Shown: positions 44,401-52,236, counted from the first letter of the stretch. The stretch: DNA of 64,000 bases from UBA1794 sp031552405 (GCA_031552405.1 JAVBMN010000017.1:124001-188000), one strand, 5' to 3'. Numbers and translations: made by a program. Notes: generated by a model from the letters alone, not told the origin.

Positions 44401-45351
44401 GTAACCAGAGTGAACTTCCACATTCGTGTGCGATTCATGTATCCCTCCATCTCGGTGAATGGTGGAGCAGCCCAAAGCGTAAACACCATTGTGGCAAAAG
44501 CAGGACAGTCTGTAGAACTGATACCTATCGTTCCTTCTGATAGTGAAGGCGGAGAGTGGGAGTGGAGTAACGGTGCTACTACCAAAACCCTGCTGATACA
44601 GAACATACAAGCCTCAGAGAAGCACTCTGTGACCTATACTTATAAAGGCCAGAAGTATACCATGAATTTCAGTGTCTACCTGCCCCTTTCCGGTAAAGTC
44701 TTTGAGGATGGGAACTATTTTATCAGGAACGCTTCCGATGACAGATACCTGACTAATGACGGAGTAACCACTATCCCCTCCTTCGCCGAAAAGAATGCGG
44801 AGAACATTGAATCGCAGGTTTGGAGAATCGTGAAGGACGGTACGCGCTATAAGATCTCCTCGATACTCGACGAGCGTTTCCTTAATGAGCAGGGACAGTT
44901 TGCTACTACCACATACTCTATGAGCAGAAACACGTATGTGTTGTATGGAGTGAAGGACGGCGATTTGTGTGCAATACAAAACAGCGTCACGGTAGGGTCC
45001 AACTATTGGAGTATCAATGCCGATGGTACCCTGAAAGGAAAAGGAGCTTCCAGCCTCAGTGCTTATCCTTTTGAGATATTGTTGGCCGGATACGTGTCTG
45101 TGGATGAAGTAGAATCTGATGAAGTGAGCGTATATCCTAACCCAATGCTGGACTATCTGGTTGTAACTCTGAAGGAGAGTGAGGTGTATAATGCCACATT
45201 CATCCTCTATACAGAAGATGGAATCCGTGTGAAATCTCACACCTGCACTGCAGGAGCCAATACAATCTCAGTTGGCGAGTTGCCAGCCGGAAGGTATATC
45301 GGTGTCTTGAACGTGAATGGAACAGAACGGGCCGTGAAGCTTCTCAAGTAA
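41485..45351 (+). CDS. Large secreted multidomain lyase-like protein with T9SS type A tail
   Basis: 1288 residues. Signal peptide (about 1-24). Residues about 55-290 form a LamG/concanavalin-like domain (LRYTFSEVNNKTVTDASGSG, WMHIVYRQTGAKGELFLNG). A linker helix bundle covers about 295-370. Residues about 385-790 resemble the alpha/alpha barrel of alginate lyase/PL5-like enzymes (RWKISGDKAHAERAIYILNSW, HYWSNWGLCNALAVM, QESGRDQGHALMALGLAVDI). Then come two or three Ig-like repeats marked by WQWDTGETTKDLEI, YLWNNGSTSHYVEV and WEWSNGATTKTLLI, and a trefoil-like block (about 1065-1190). VSVYPNPMLDYLVV opens a canonical T9SS type A sorting domain. It probably cleaves an acidic polysaccharide at the cell surface; the substrate is not known. 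Confidence 0.85.
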   Translation: MKKRLPTLRLLLAILLCSAVAFAAQKGVASQLLAYAGLESDADANVETVTTIAPAANVLLTEEIPSGLKLRYTFSEVNNKTVTDASGSGNNATLKNEASILVMGKYKVLSLGNGSGYLDMGKNAGSVISAMSNYTVSVYYRVDKTASLSGNGFFLWAFSSLEANSATSGPYVAYRLNAQRFALSTGGYNNEKGIEIGGASAKDGWMHIVYRQTGAKGELFLNGKSAGTNAAVPLNNATFSTAPAYNWIGRAPFSGDSYLKNTLVYDFSVYDQAVTNDQITEWAALTQDLDNEYMYGTAGNFKALTDYLVECKSLLGAAGAGDYPPMAIVEFQDVISLGQNLVTENKASQFAIDNCLAELKTANTKFKALKGVDTELPAMPEYNPEKGFKHPGALHTQEDFDRIKALLEAKDPTIVAAYNKLKANEYSQSGVATWPVERIVRGGGVGENYMNAARGATMAYQNALRWKISGDKAHAERAIYILNSWASICKAVGGDTNQSLASGLYGYEFANAAELMRDYEGWKPEDFATFKNWILTIWYPRCIDFLRRRHDTWSQGTPGHYWSNWGLCNALAVMTFGILCDDVFIYNQGASFYKHDQVGSFTDNRTAPIDNNGLTEFIGNLVPAVHADARGPLGYLGQMQESGRDQGHALMALGLAVDIAQTGWNQGDDMFALMNNRLAAGVEYLAAYNKDPGLEDLPWTEYWYHDVRTAWHNSWKMGGNNGGGRGAFRPYWDRIIGHYEGIKGMTMTYSQAMKSKDPIDNGCGAYGVTSGGFDHLGFSTLTCYRPAVTADKAPTLITPTLIYKGVTYKQAELGGLANTFDGATGSGKTALPAGSVVKFVPLLPSGTINTGNWQWDTGETTKDLEITANESKLYRVTYTNDKGVKSTQLYSIAVKADCQPEVLTPEISANGVVTNDTIITIMPGTMLTLTAWSKSGWGSYLWNNGSTSHYVEVPNITSDRTYSVNYTNQGGRVTRVNFHIRVRFMYPSISVNGGAAQSVNTIVAKAGQSVELIPIVPSDSEGGEWEWSNGATTKTLLIQNIQASEKHSVTYTYKGQKYTMNFSVYLPLSGKVFEDGNYFIRNASDDRYLTNDGVTTIPSFAEKNAENIESQVWRIVKDGTRYKISSILDERFLNEQGQFATTTYSMSRNTYVLYGVKDGDLCAIQNSVTVGSNYWSINADGTLKGKGASSLSAYPFEILLAGYVSVDEVESDEVSVYPNPMLDYLVVTLKESEVYNATFILYTEDGIRVKSHTCTAGANTISVGELPAGRYIGVLNVNGTERAVKLLK

Positions 45352-45369
45352 GCCGCCCCTAATGAAAAA

Positions 45370-45422
45370 AAACAGTTCTTATAGGTCTCTGTAGAAGAGG
45401 CTTATAAGAACTGTTTCTTTTT
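45370..45422 (+). terminator. Terminator after the multidomain lyase
   Basis: AAACAGTTCTTATA (45370-45383) pairs with TATAAGAACTGTTT (45403-45416); a T-rich tail follows. Confidence 0.85.
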
Positions 45423-45433
45423 AAAGGTATTCC

Positions 45434-45607
45434 TTATCTTACTGCCGGCTGGTAATCTCCGTTCTCAGCAGCAGATGCAGCGTTATAATCCGCATTTGAA
45501 GGATTAGATGCTTCCTCTCTGTACTTATCCAGGTTCGCATCTCCACAAGCTGTTGAAAGCAATACAACACACATACAAACTCCCACTAACAATAGAACTC
45601 GTTTCAT
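45434..45607 (-). CDS. Small lipoprotein, 57 residues
   Basis: On the minus strand an ATG at 45607 opens a 57-codon frame ending TAA at 45434. The product has a basic start (MKRVLLL), a hydrophobic core and a lipobox LSTAC with the acylated cysteine at residue 21. A short Asn/Ala/Glu-rich mature part follows (DANLDKYREEASNPSNADYN and so on). No folded domain is evident and I do not recognise a family. It is convergent with the lyase gene. The intact lipobox makes it more than a chance frame. Confidence 0.65.
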   Translation of the reverse strand: MKRVLLLVGVCMCVVLLSTACGDANLDKYREEASNPSNADYNAASAAENGDYQPAVR

Positions 45608-46148
45608 AATCTTAAAGTATTTCCCCTATAAATGGGATTTTAATAATGAATAATAGGAAATAATGGGGTAAAAATAAACAAATTCCTGTGAATCTTAAAG
45701 AAATCCATTATCTTTTTTAAATCATCGTTAATTTTATCTATCAGATTTTATGGATTTAGATGCGTTAAATTGAATATCCCATTATTTGAAAATCAGGATC
45801 ATGTAGTTTTTTTGGCTTCGGAGGATGCTCCTATTTGAAGGGATATATGTGTATCGTTTTATGTGTTATGTTGATATTATATTTCGTTCTTATTTTAAAA
45901 TATATTCCTAAATATATCTGTTTCCAGTAACTTTATGTATATAATACATATATTGGTGTGTTGATTATTCTTTTATTTTTGTACGAAATAATTTGAATAC
46001 TCAAAAGTCTGAACTATCTTTGCCGACTAATTACTGGGTGGTTTACGTATATTACGAACAAAATAAATAAAATCCGCGCGGTAAAGGCTTGTTATTAAGA
46101 GGCATGCGACTTGGCAAGATTGTAAAAACTAAAGTACATTATTAGGGA
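45608..46148 (+). promoter_or_regulatory. Long A/T-rich gap with a canonical promoter for the gene at 46149
   Basis: TTTG at 45992-45995 and TATCTTTGC at 46015-46023 are 19 bases apart. The predicted leader is about 120 nt and contains CCGCGCGG. I see no gene in the remaining sequence, which is strongly A/T-rich. Confidence 0.65.
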
Positions 46149-47738
46149 ATGGGTAAAATTATATCTTTTGTAGGATCCTTCTTTTTGGGAATCTCTGGTG
46201 TTTTTGCGCAAAATGTGAGTTATGAAAATGTGGAGTTATCTATTCCGCTTGCTGCATTGAATGGAACTTCGGTAGATGATCTGATTATTGAAATCCCGGT
46301 ATGTAAATATGATAAAACCTTTGCATTAACCTTTACCAGTGATGATGCACTATTAGGAGTTTATTCGCGCCCCTTCAACTATGTTCACGGAAGGTATGTG
46401 GATGATGATCCCATCTTCCATGAGGAGGCCGAACCACGTACTACAGGCATTACTCCCACTCGTATGCTGGTACATACCGACGGATGTGGAAACGATATCC
46501 CCTTCCGTCTGGGCACAAACTGGATGATGGGCAATGAAGGAAGTACAATGCATAAAAATGGGAACACCTATTCTCCTCAAATGTGGTGGAGTGAAGGTGC
46601 TCGTTTTGTCGATTATTATAATGGACTGATGAATCATGCTGGAGGCGACCAATCCAATGCTCTTGCTTCAATTGCGGGGAATCAAAATGAGATAGTGGAA
46701 AATCTCGGTTTTACTCCTTTTGTACTAGGTATTCCCGGAGGTACTAGTGGCTTTCCTGAAGTAGCTGAGGAACTTGAAGATATCTACTTCATGGAAGCCG
46801 GTTCATTCTCGCTGAAAGACACCCGCCTGAATATGATAGAAAGTGATATGCTGAAAATGCGCTTCCCTCGTACTGTTATTGATACCAAAGTCTTTGCGGA
46901 ATTGAAGGCTATGATTGACGAAAAAGCCTTTGACACCCATTGGCTCAATCTATTCTGCCATGACATAAAGAATAGTGAAACGAAAGTAAATGGGCAGCTT
47001 AATACTTTCGACTGTTTCGCCATGTTAGACTACGTATATGATACCTATGGAAAAGGCGGGGCTGACAATGTGTGGTTTGCTTCCAGTCCTGAAATTTATG
47101 AATACCTGTATACCCGTCTGAACTCAACTATAGAGAAGGTTGTTGAGAATGGTCGTCTCATTATCCGCATTAATGCGGCTGTATTGCCACACTTCTACTT
47201 TAAAGATCTTACCTTGAAGTTGCAAAGTAAGAATGAATTGGTATTTAGCGGTATGGTTCTCTCGTCTAATATAACCCGTGGCAGCTATTCTTCCAACGGA
47301 GAAACCGCCCTGATCAACCTCTCATTTTCAGAATTCCCTTTGCAAAAGGCTGAAAAGTATACCGCCCTGTATGAAGCAGTTCCTACCACAGACAAGAAAG
47401 AAGAAGCCTTGTTCTTTATCAATCTCCTTTCTCCTGAACGCCGTTTGCCCTTCTTCAACCGCCTTGCGGTATCTTCCGCGGATGAGCTTGAGCTTCCTTC
47501 TTCAAAATCTGAGCCCCTGTTTTACATGGATAAGTCTCACAACTCCCTTCATTTCCTGATGACCGGTGAGGAACCCTATACTGTATTCATCTTTACCCCA
47601 TCCGGCGAACTAGTAAAACAAGCTACACTCAGCGGTCTTTCCCCAACTCTTCCAATTGATGAACTTTCTCGTGGAGTGTATTGTGTTCAGGTAAGCTGCG
47701 CTTCAAAAGTCCGGGAATGGAAATTTACAAAAGGATAA
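46149..47738 (+). CDS. Secreted polysaccharide-deacetylase-like T9SS cargo
   Basis: 529 residues. Signal peptide (about 1-20, ending VFAQ). After a short beta segment, CKYDKTFALTFTSDDALLGVYS (near 51-72) resembles the first motif of NodB-type deacetylases, where the acidic pair binds metal. A later HWLNLFCHDI may supply a histidine. Residues about 380-440 are a beta domain. The C-terminus (VFIFTPSGELVKQ, PIDELSRGVYCVQVSC, REWKFTKG) looks like a T9SS sorting domain. Its stop TAA overlaps the ATG of the sugar transferase (TAATG), indicating coupled translation. The enzyme class is inferred from the first motif only; the rest is divergent. Confidence 0.65.
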   Translation: MGKIISFVGSFFLGISGVFAQNVSYENVELSIPLAALNGTSVDDLIIEIPVCKYDKTFALTFTSDDALLGVYSRPFNYVHGRYVDDDPIFHEEAEPRTTGITPTRMLVHTDGCGNDIPFRLGTNWMMGNEGSTMHKNGNTYSPQMWWSEGARFVDYYNGLMNHAGGDQSNALASIAGNQNEIVENLGFTPFVLGIPGGTSGFPEVAEELEDIYFMEAGSFSLKDTRLNMIESDMLKMRFPRTVIDTKVFAELKAMIDEKAFDTHWLNLFCHDIKNSETKVNGQLNTFDCFAMLDYVYDTYGKGGADNVWFASSPEIYEYLYTRLNSTIEKVVENGRLIIRINAAVLPHFYFKDLTLKLQSKNELVFSGMVLSSNITRGSYSSNGETALINLSFSEFPLQKAEKYTALYEAVPTTDKKEEALFFINLLSPERRLPFFNRLAVSSADELELPSSKSEPLFYMDKSHNSLHFLMTGEEPYTVFIFTPSGELVKQATLSGLSPTLPIDELSRGVYCVQVSCASKVREWKFTKG

Positions 47739-48505
47739 TGCTGAATATGCCTACAATGCGCTATGTTCATCATTACCTTGTTGTAATACCTTATTGGAAG
47801 CGTTTATTTGATATCGTGATCTCCATAGTAGCATTGTGTCTGTTTAGTCCTGTTTTTGCCATAGTTTCCTTGGCGATCTTTATTGAAGACAGAAAACCTA
47901 TTTTCTGCTATTCAAATCGTGTGGGGCAAAACTATTACATCTTTGAGTTTATCAAGTTTCGTTCTGTGTCTTTGAAGCTTGATGGAAAAAGAGCGAATTT
48001 GGTAGATGTAAATCAGAATCAACGCGTAAGTGGTGGAGATGTAATAAGAGAACGTAGCTCTTCGCGGAAAGTATTGCTTTATTCGGACAATGAGACAATA
48101 GACGAAGCAGACTATTTATACAAACAAAGGTTATCAAATGACGACTTATTCGTTAAGGTAGAGGAGCCTTTCCGTATGACAAGAGTGGGGCGTTTTATTC
48201 GAAAATACAGCGTCGATGAATTACCCCAGCTCATAAACGTACTAAAGGGCGACATGTCTATAGTGGGTAATCGCCCTTTACCCTTGAGTATTGCCGAAAG
48301 GCTTACATCTGATATACACATCGAAAGGTTTTTAGCTCCATCAGGCATAACTGGCCTGTGGCAAGTAAAAAAACGTGGTGATGATAGAAACTTAACACCC
48401 AAAGAGCGTATGCAACTGGATATAGAGTACGTTCAAAAGATGTCATTTGGATACGATTTAAAGATCCTCTTTCAAACGCTTTTTCATTTTATTCAAAAAG
48501 AGTAG
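47738..48505 (+). CDS. Initiating bacterial sugar transferase (WcaJ-like)
   Basis: 255 residues from the ATG in TAATG at 47738; a longer frame from 47681 overlaps the upstream gene and is rejected. A membrane hairpin/helix (about 22-45, LFDIVISIVALCLFSPVFAIVSL) precedes the catalytic domain of polyprenyl-phosphate hexose-1-P transferases. Motifs include VGRFIRKYSVDELPQLINVLKGDMSIVGNRP, the catalytic DE pair, and SGITGLWQV. It starts a lipid-linked glycan. An insertion of about 45 residues (KRANLVDVNQNQRVSGGDVI and on) separates the FIKFRSV strand from RMTRVG. It follows a T9SS cargo gene rather than a glycan cluster. Confidence 0.85.
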   Translation: MLNMPTMRYVHHYLVVIPYWKRLFDIVISIVALCLFSPVFAIVSLAIFIEDRKPIFCYSNRVGQNYYIFEFIKFRSVSLKLDGKRANLVDVNQNQRVSGGDVIRERSSSRKVLLYSDNETIDEADYLYKQRLSNDDLFVKVEEPFRMTRVGRFIRKYSVDELPQLINVLKGDMSIVGNRPLPLSIAERLTSDIHIERFLAPSGITGLWQVKKRGDDRNLTPKERMQLDIEYVQKMSFGYDLKILFQTLFHFIQKE

Positions 48506-48601
48506 ATTTCCTGCTTTTCTTCTCCAGAATGTTGTTTTCACGTTTTTCCTGCTTTGCTGCATAATTCAGTCGTAAAACATTGATTATCAATAAATAAATA
48601 C

Positions 48602-48652
48602 TATGCAGCAAGGTATGCAGCAAGTATGCAGTAACTTTCTTACTGCATAGTG
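48602..48652. repeat. TATGCAG repeats with an inverted partner
   Basis: TATGCAGCAAG-like units occur at 48602, 48614 and 48625. An inverted CTGCATAG lies at 48643-48650. The outer arms ACTATGCAG...and CTGCATAGT can pair. It sits in the gap after the sugar transferase gene. Confidence 0.55.
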
Positions 48653-48699
48653 GATGAAACCCAATACATGTTCTTCTTGGGGAATGGAGATGAGAGGGT

Positions 48700-48776
48700 T
48701 TTGAGTCGGCGGCGCCGACTGGCGAGTTGAGGGGCTCGATTGGCCAGTCGGCGGGCTCGACTCGCGAGTCGACGCC
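48700..48776. repeat. Palindrome array F: G/C-rich units with 21-bp period
   Basis: AGTCGGC-GGC-GCCGACT is a hairpin at 48704-48720. Palindromic centres at about 48722.5 (ACTGGCGAGT), 48743.5 (TTGGCCAG) and 48764.5 (CGACTCGCGAGTCG, a perfect 14-bp palindrome) are exactly 21 bp apart. The base composition differs sharply from its surroundings. A TTG-initiated extension of the ATPase frame runs through it, but that extension is low-complexity and not credible as protein. Confidence 0.7.
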
Positions 48777-48783
48777 GCCAGCT

Positions 48784-48871
48784 GGAAACATTATCCCCTG
48801 CAATGAAACATTTTTGGGTGAATTATACCCATGCAATGAAACAAAATTGCTGGAAATTATCCCCTGCAATG
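48784..48871 (+). repeat. 33-bp tandem repeat at the 5' end of the ATPase gene
   Basis: The sequence TGCAATGAAACA recurs with G positions at 48800, 48833 and 48866, an exact 33-bp step. Each copy supplies an in-frame ATG (48803, 48836, 48869). Read as protein it gives 11-residue repeats (SPAMKHFWVNY, THAMKQNCWKL, SPAMKHYVSL). Confidence 0.75.
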
Positions 48872-50185
48872 AAACATTATGTATCTTTACGGCATTTAAA
48901 ACAAGAACGTTATGTGTTACGGGGAGCTCGTCAGGTAGGGAAAACGACTATTGTGAATCGTTTTGGCGGGAAGTTTGATAACTATCTTTCGGTTAATCTG
49001 GAAAAGTCAGAAGCCAAAAGACTCTTTGAATCGACCGTCAATGTGAAAGAACTGCTACCTCTCTTATTTTTGTACTGTAACGTAAAAAGACGCGAGGGCA
49101 GAACATTACTTTTTATTGACGAGATTCAAAATTCACCACACACGGTATCGCTGTTGCGGTATTTCTATGAAGAATTACCAGAGCTTTATGTAATTGCAGC
49201 AGGTTCGCTTTTAGAAACCATGTTAGACAGCCACATATCGCTACCAGTGGGAAGGGTTCAATATATGGCATTGCAGCCCTGCTCATTCGTTGAATTTCTG
49301 AATGCTGTGGGCGAAGAGCGTTTCCTGGAACCTATACGTAGTGCAAATCTTCCGGATGCATTCCATGGCAGTTTGAATGAATTGTTTAACAGGTATTTTC
49401 TTATTGGCGGTATGCCTGAAGTAGTAGCTCGATATGCTGTTGAAAGAGACTTTACCGTACTTGACAACGTTTACAATAGCCTGTTGAATGCGTATAAAAA
49501 CGATGTGGAAAAGTATGCGAAGAGTAATACGCAGGCATCGGTTATACGTTATATTCTGGAAGAAGGTTGGACTTTTTCCGGTGAAACCGTTACGTTGGGA
49601 GGATTTGCCGGTTCACCCTATAAAGCGAGAGAAACCGGCGAGGCTTTTCGGCTATTGGAAAAAGCCATGTTGCTTGAGTTGGTTTATCCGTTGACAAGTG
49701 CTGCAATGCCCATGATTTCCAACCAGAAAAAGGCGCCGAAGCTTTTTTGGCTTGATGCCGGATTAGTAAATTATGCCGCTAATATCCGAAAAGAGTATGT
49801 TGTATCGAGTGACTTGATAGACACTTGGCGAGGTAAAGCTGCCGAACAAATCGCTGCACAGGAATTAAAAGCGCTTTCATTTGATGTGGGCGTAAAACGT
49901 AATTTTTGGATGCGTGCCAAACGGGGCAGTGCAGCCGAGGTAGACTTCGTGTGTCAATTTGACGGTAAAATAATCCCGATAGAAGTTAAGAGCGGACACA
50001 ATGCCCACTTGAAATCATTGCATCAATTCATGGATGAAGCGCCGCATGATATTGCCATCCGGATCTGGACAGGGAAATATGGCATTGATGAGGTCAAAAC
50101 TCAAAGTCATAAGACTTTTCGTCTCATAAACCTGCCGTTTTATATGATTGCGGCATTACCTGATATTCTGAGAGAAAACAGTTGA
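48869..50185 (+). CDS. AAA-type ATPase with DUF4143 C-terminal domain
   Basis: 438 residues from ATG 48869. ATGs at 48803 and 48836 are in frame inside a tandem repeat and would add 22 or 11 residues. The N-terminus carries Walker A RGARQVGKTTIVNRF and Walker B TLLFIDEIQNSP. The C-terminal part is the DUF4143 module with a PD-(D/E)xK nuclease-like pattern, AEVDFVCQFDGKIIPIEVKSGHNAHLKSL. These proteins are abundant, often duplicated and mobile in Bacteroidota and archaea; their role is not settled. The upstream palindromes and repeats, with no clear promoter, suggest a recently inserted gene. Confidence 0.85.
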   Translation: MKHYVSLRHLKQERYVLRGARQVGKTTIVNRFGGKFDNYLSVNLEKSEAKRLFESTVNVKELLPLLFLYCNVKRREGRTLLFIDEIQNSPHTVSLLRYFYEELPELYVIAAGSLLETMLDSHISLPVGRVQYMALQPCSFVEFLNAVGEERFLEPIRSANLPDAFHGSLNELFNRYFLIGGMPEVVARYAVERDFTVLDNVYNSLLNAYKNDVEKYAKSNTQASVIRYILEEGWTFSGETVTLGGFAGSPYKARETGEAFRLLEKAMLLELVYPLTSAAMPMISNQKKAPKLFWLDAGLVNYAANIRKEYVVSSDLIDTWRGKAAEQIAAQELKALSFDVGVKRNFWMRAKRGSAAEVDFVCQFDGKIIPIEVKSGHNAHLKSLHQFMDEAPHDIAIRIWTGKYGIDEVKTQSHKTFRLINLPFYMIAALPDILRENS

Positions 50186-50209
50186 TCTATATTGAACGTG
50201 TACCCCTAC

Positions 50210-51229
50210 TTACACCGTCACCCGCGAGTATGCTGGGGCATCTATGGAGCAGAAATCGCTGTGTAAGTATTTATAATAGCCGTCGATGGCGATCATGGCG
50301 GCATTATCGGTGGTAAAGCTGAACTTGGGGATGAAGACGTTCCATCCGTAGCGTTTGCCATAGTCGAGGAAGGCGTTGCGGAGGGCGGTATTGGCGGATA
50401 CGCCGCCGGCTACGGCTACCTCTTTGATACCAAGCTCTTTGGCGGCGAGGTGCAGCTTGCGCATGAGGATGTCTACTACAGTGGCTTCGAGGCTGGCGGC
50501 AAGGTCTTCTTTGTGATGCTCGATGAAGTCGGGGTCTTCCTTAAGCCAGTTGTGCAGGGAGTAGAGGAAAGAGGTCTTCAGGCCGCTGAAGCTGTAGTCA
50601 TAGCCTTTGATATGGGGTTTGGAGAAGGTATAGGCTTTGGGGTTTCCCTGGCGGGCGAGGCGGTCTATAATAGGACCTCCGGGGTATCCCAGACCCATTA
50701 CTTTGGAGCATTTGTCGATGGCTTCGCCGGCGGCATCGTCGATGGTCTGGCCTACGATTTGCATATCGTTATACGCCTTTACCAAGATGATCTGGGAGTT
50801 TCCGCCGGATACGAGCAAGCATAGGAAGGGGTAGGAGGGTTGATGGGTATCTGCCTCGTCTTCTTGGATGAAGTGGGCCATGACATGGCCGTTCAGGTGG
50901 TTTACGTCGATAAGCGGAATGCCCAGTGAACGGGCAAACCCCTTGGCAAAGGATACTCCTACCAGGAGGGAGCCCATGAGCCCGGGGCCGCGGGTGAAAG
51001 CTACGGCGCTGAGATCCTCCTTGGCTATCCCGGCGCGTTTCAGCGCTTCGTGCACTACGGGGACGATGTTTTGCTGGTGGGCGCGTGAGGCCAGTTCGGG
51101 CACTACACCGCCGTAGGAGGCGTGTACCGACTGGTTCGCAGTGACATTTGACAGCATCACGCCATTACGTATTACGGCTGCCGAGGTATCATCGCAGGAG
51201 GATTCGATTCCTAGTATAGTAATATTCAT
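50210..51229 (-). CDS. tsaD: tRNA threonylcarbamoyladenosine synthase component TsaD
   Basis: 339 residues from ATG 51229. A frame upstream to 51385 is open but the family start is MNITILGIESSCDDTSAAV. Metal-binding HLNGHVMAH, RGPGLMGSLLVG and VAGGVSANTALR are intact. TsaD transfers the threonylcarbamoyl group to adenosine 37 of ANN-decoding tRNAs, with TsaB/TsaE. It lies 37 bp downstream of map on the same strand. Confidence 0.96.
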   Translation of the reverse strand: MNITILGIESSCDDTSAAVIRNGVMLSNVTANQSVHASYGGVVPELASRAHQQNIVPVVHEALKRAGIAKEDLSAVAFTRGPGLMGSLLVGVSFAKGFARSLGIPLIDVNHLNGHVMAHFIQEDEADTHQPSYPFLCLLVSGGNSQIILVKAYNDMQIVGQTIDDAAGEAIDKCSKVMGLGYPGGPIIDRLARQGNPKAYTFSKPHIKGYDYSFSGLKTSFLYSLHNWLKEDPDFIEHHKEDLAASLEATVVDILMRKLHLAAKELGIKEVAVAGGVSANTALRNAFLDYGKRYGWNVFIPKFSFTTDNAAMIAIDGYYKYLHSDFCSIDAPAYSRVTV

Positions 51230-51266
51230 TGATTCTTTCATTGTTCTATAAATTGACGGGAGGCGC

Positions 51267-52121
51267 TTACCGGGTAAGTATTTCATGACCGGTTTCTGTG
51301 ATGCAGATGGTGTGTTCCCACTGGGCGGAGGGGAGTCCGTCTTCGGTATATACGGTCCATTCATCCTCATCGTCCCAGTACACATTGCGCCGGCCGGCGT
51401 TTATCATGGGCTCGATGGTGAATACCATGCCGGGTACTAGGAGCATGCCCTTTCCCTTTTTGCCGATGTGTTCTACATTGGGTTCTTCATGGAACTTTAG
51501 GCCGATGCCATGACCGCACAACTCACGCACTACGGAGTATCCGTTTTTCTCGGCAAGTTGTTGCACGGCATGACCTATATCTCCCAAGAATCCCCAAGGG
51601 CGTGCGGCTTCACATCCGGCTTTAAGGCAATCAAGGGTCACATGTACCAGTCGCTCCCGTTCAGGAGTGGTTTTACCTATAATGAACATGCGCGAGGCGT
51701 CGCTGTAAAAGCCATCCAGAATGGTGCTAACATCTACGTTGATAATATCCCCTTCCTGCAGTATTTCTTTATCATTGGGGATTCCATGACACACTATGTT
51801 GTTGATGGAGGTGCACAGGCTCTTTGGGAAGTTGTTATAATGGAGAGGAGCGGGAATGGCGCCATGGGCCACGGTATAGTCGTAAGCCAGCTGGTCGATC
51901 TGCGCTGTGCTCATTCCTGCCTTTATCTCCGAGGCGATATGATCGAGTACGCCGGTGTTGACAGCCCCGCTGCGGCGTATGCCTTCTATCTGTTCAGGAG
52001 TTTTAATCATGTTTCTCCAAGGTACCAGATGTCCTTGGTTTTGAAAGGAAAGCACCTTCTTATCTAATTCCGTAAGCGAAGCCCCCGGTTCGGTTCGCCA
52101 CCGCCTTTTAATCCGTATCAT
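51267..52121 (-). CDS. map: Methionine aminopeptidase, type I
   Basis: 284 residues. The pita-bread catalytic core has all five metal ligands in context: INVDVSTILDGFYSDASRMF, ELCGHGIGLKFHEEPNV, VFTIEPMIN and WEHTICITETG. An N-terminal extension of about 38 residues precedes MIKTPEQIEGIRRSG. Its acidic/basic composition and LVPWR motif match an extended Bacteroidota subtype. It removes the initiator methionine. A TACCTTTGC box lies 22 bases upstream. Confidence 0.95.
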   Translation of the reverse strand: MIRIKRRWRTEPGASLTELDKKVLSFQNQGHLVPWRNMIKTPEQIEGIRRSGAVNTGVLDHIASEIKAGMSTAQIDQLAYDYTVAHGAIPAPLHYNNFPKSLCTSINNIVCHGIPNDKEILQEGDIINVDVSTILDGFYSDASRMFIIGKTTPERERLVHVTLDCLKAGCEAARPWGFLGDIGHAVQQLAEKNGYSVVRELCGHGIGLKFHEEPNVEHIGKKGKGMLLVPGMVFTIEPMINAGRRNVYWDDEDEWTVYTEDGLPSAQWEHTICITETGHEILTR

Positions 52122-52143
52122 GAATCCCTATTAAAATTTCGGC

Positions 52144-52152
52144 GCAAAGGTA
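52144..52152 (-). promoter_or_regulatory. -7 box for map-tsaD
   Basis: Minus-strand TACCTTTGC, 22 bases before the map ATG. Confidence 0.55.
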
Positions 52153-52236
52153 CGAAATGTAAAGCGAAAAAGATGCTAAATAATTGGTGAAATACAAGCT
52201 TGGATACGATGGCTTTGAGGGGATTTTAGTATTTTT

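Noticed and set aside
47681..47737. Sugar transferase start at 47681
   Set aside because: It would overlap 58 bases of the upstream cargo gene; the TAATG start at 47738 gives a normal N-terminus.
48740..48868. TTG start of the ATPase at 48740 and an Arg-rich N-terminus
   Set aside because: That stretch reads through palindrome array F and the tandem repeat; it has no family similarity, and ATGs downstream fit the usual start.
51230..51385. 53-residue-longer TsaD
   Set aside because: The extension overlaps map, lacks family similarity, and MNITILGIESSCDD is the conserved start.
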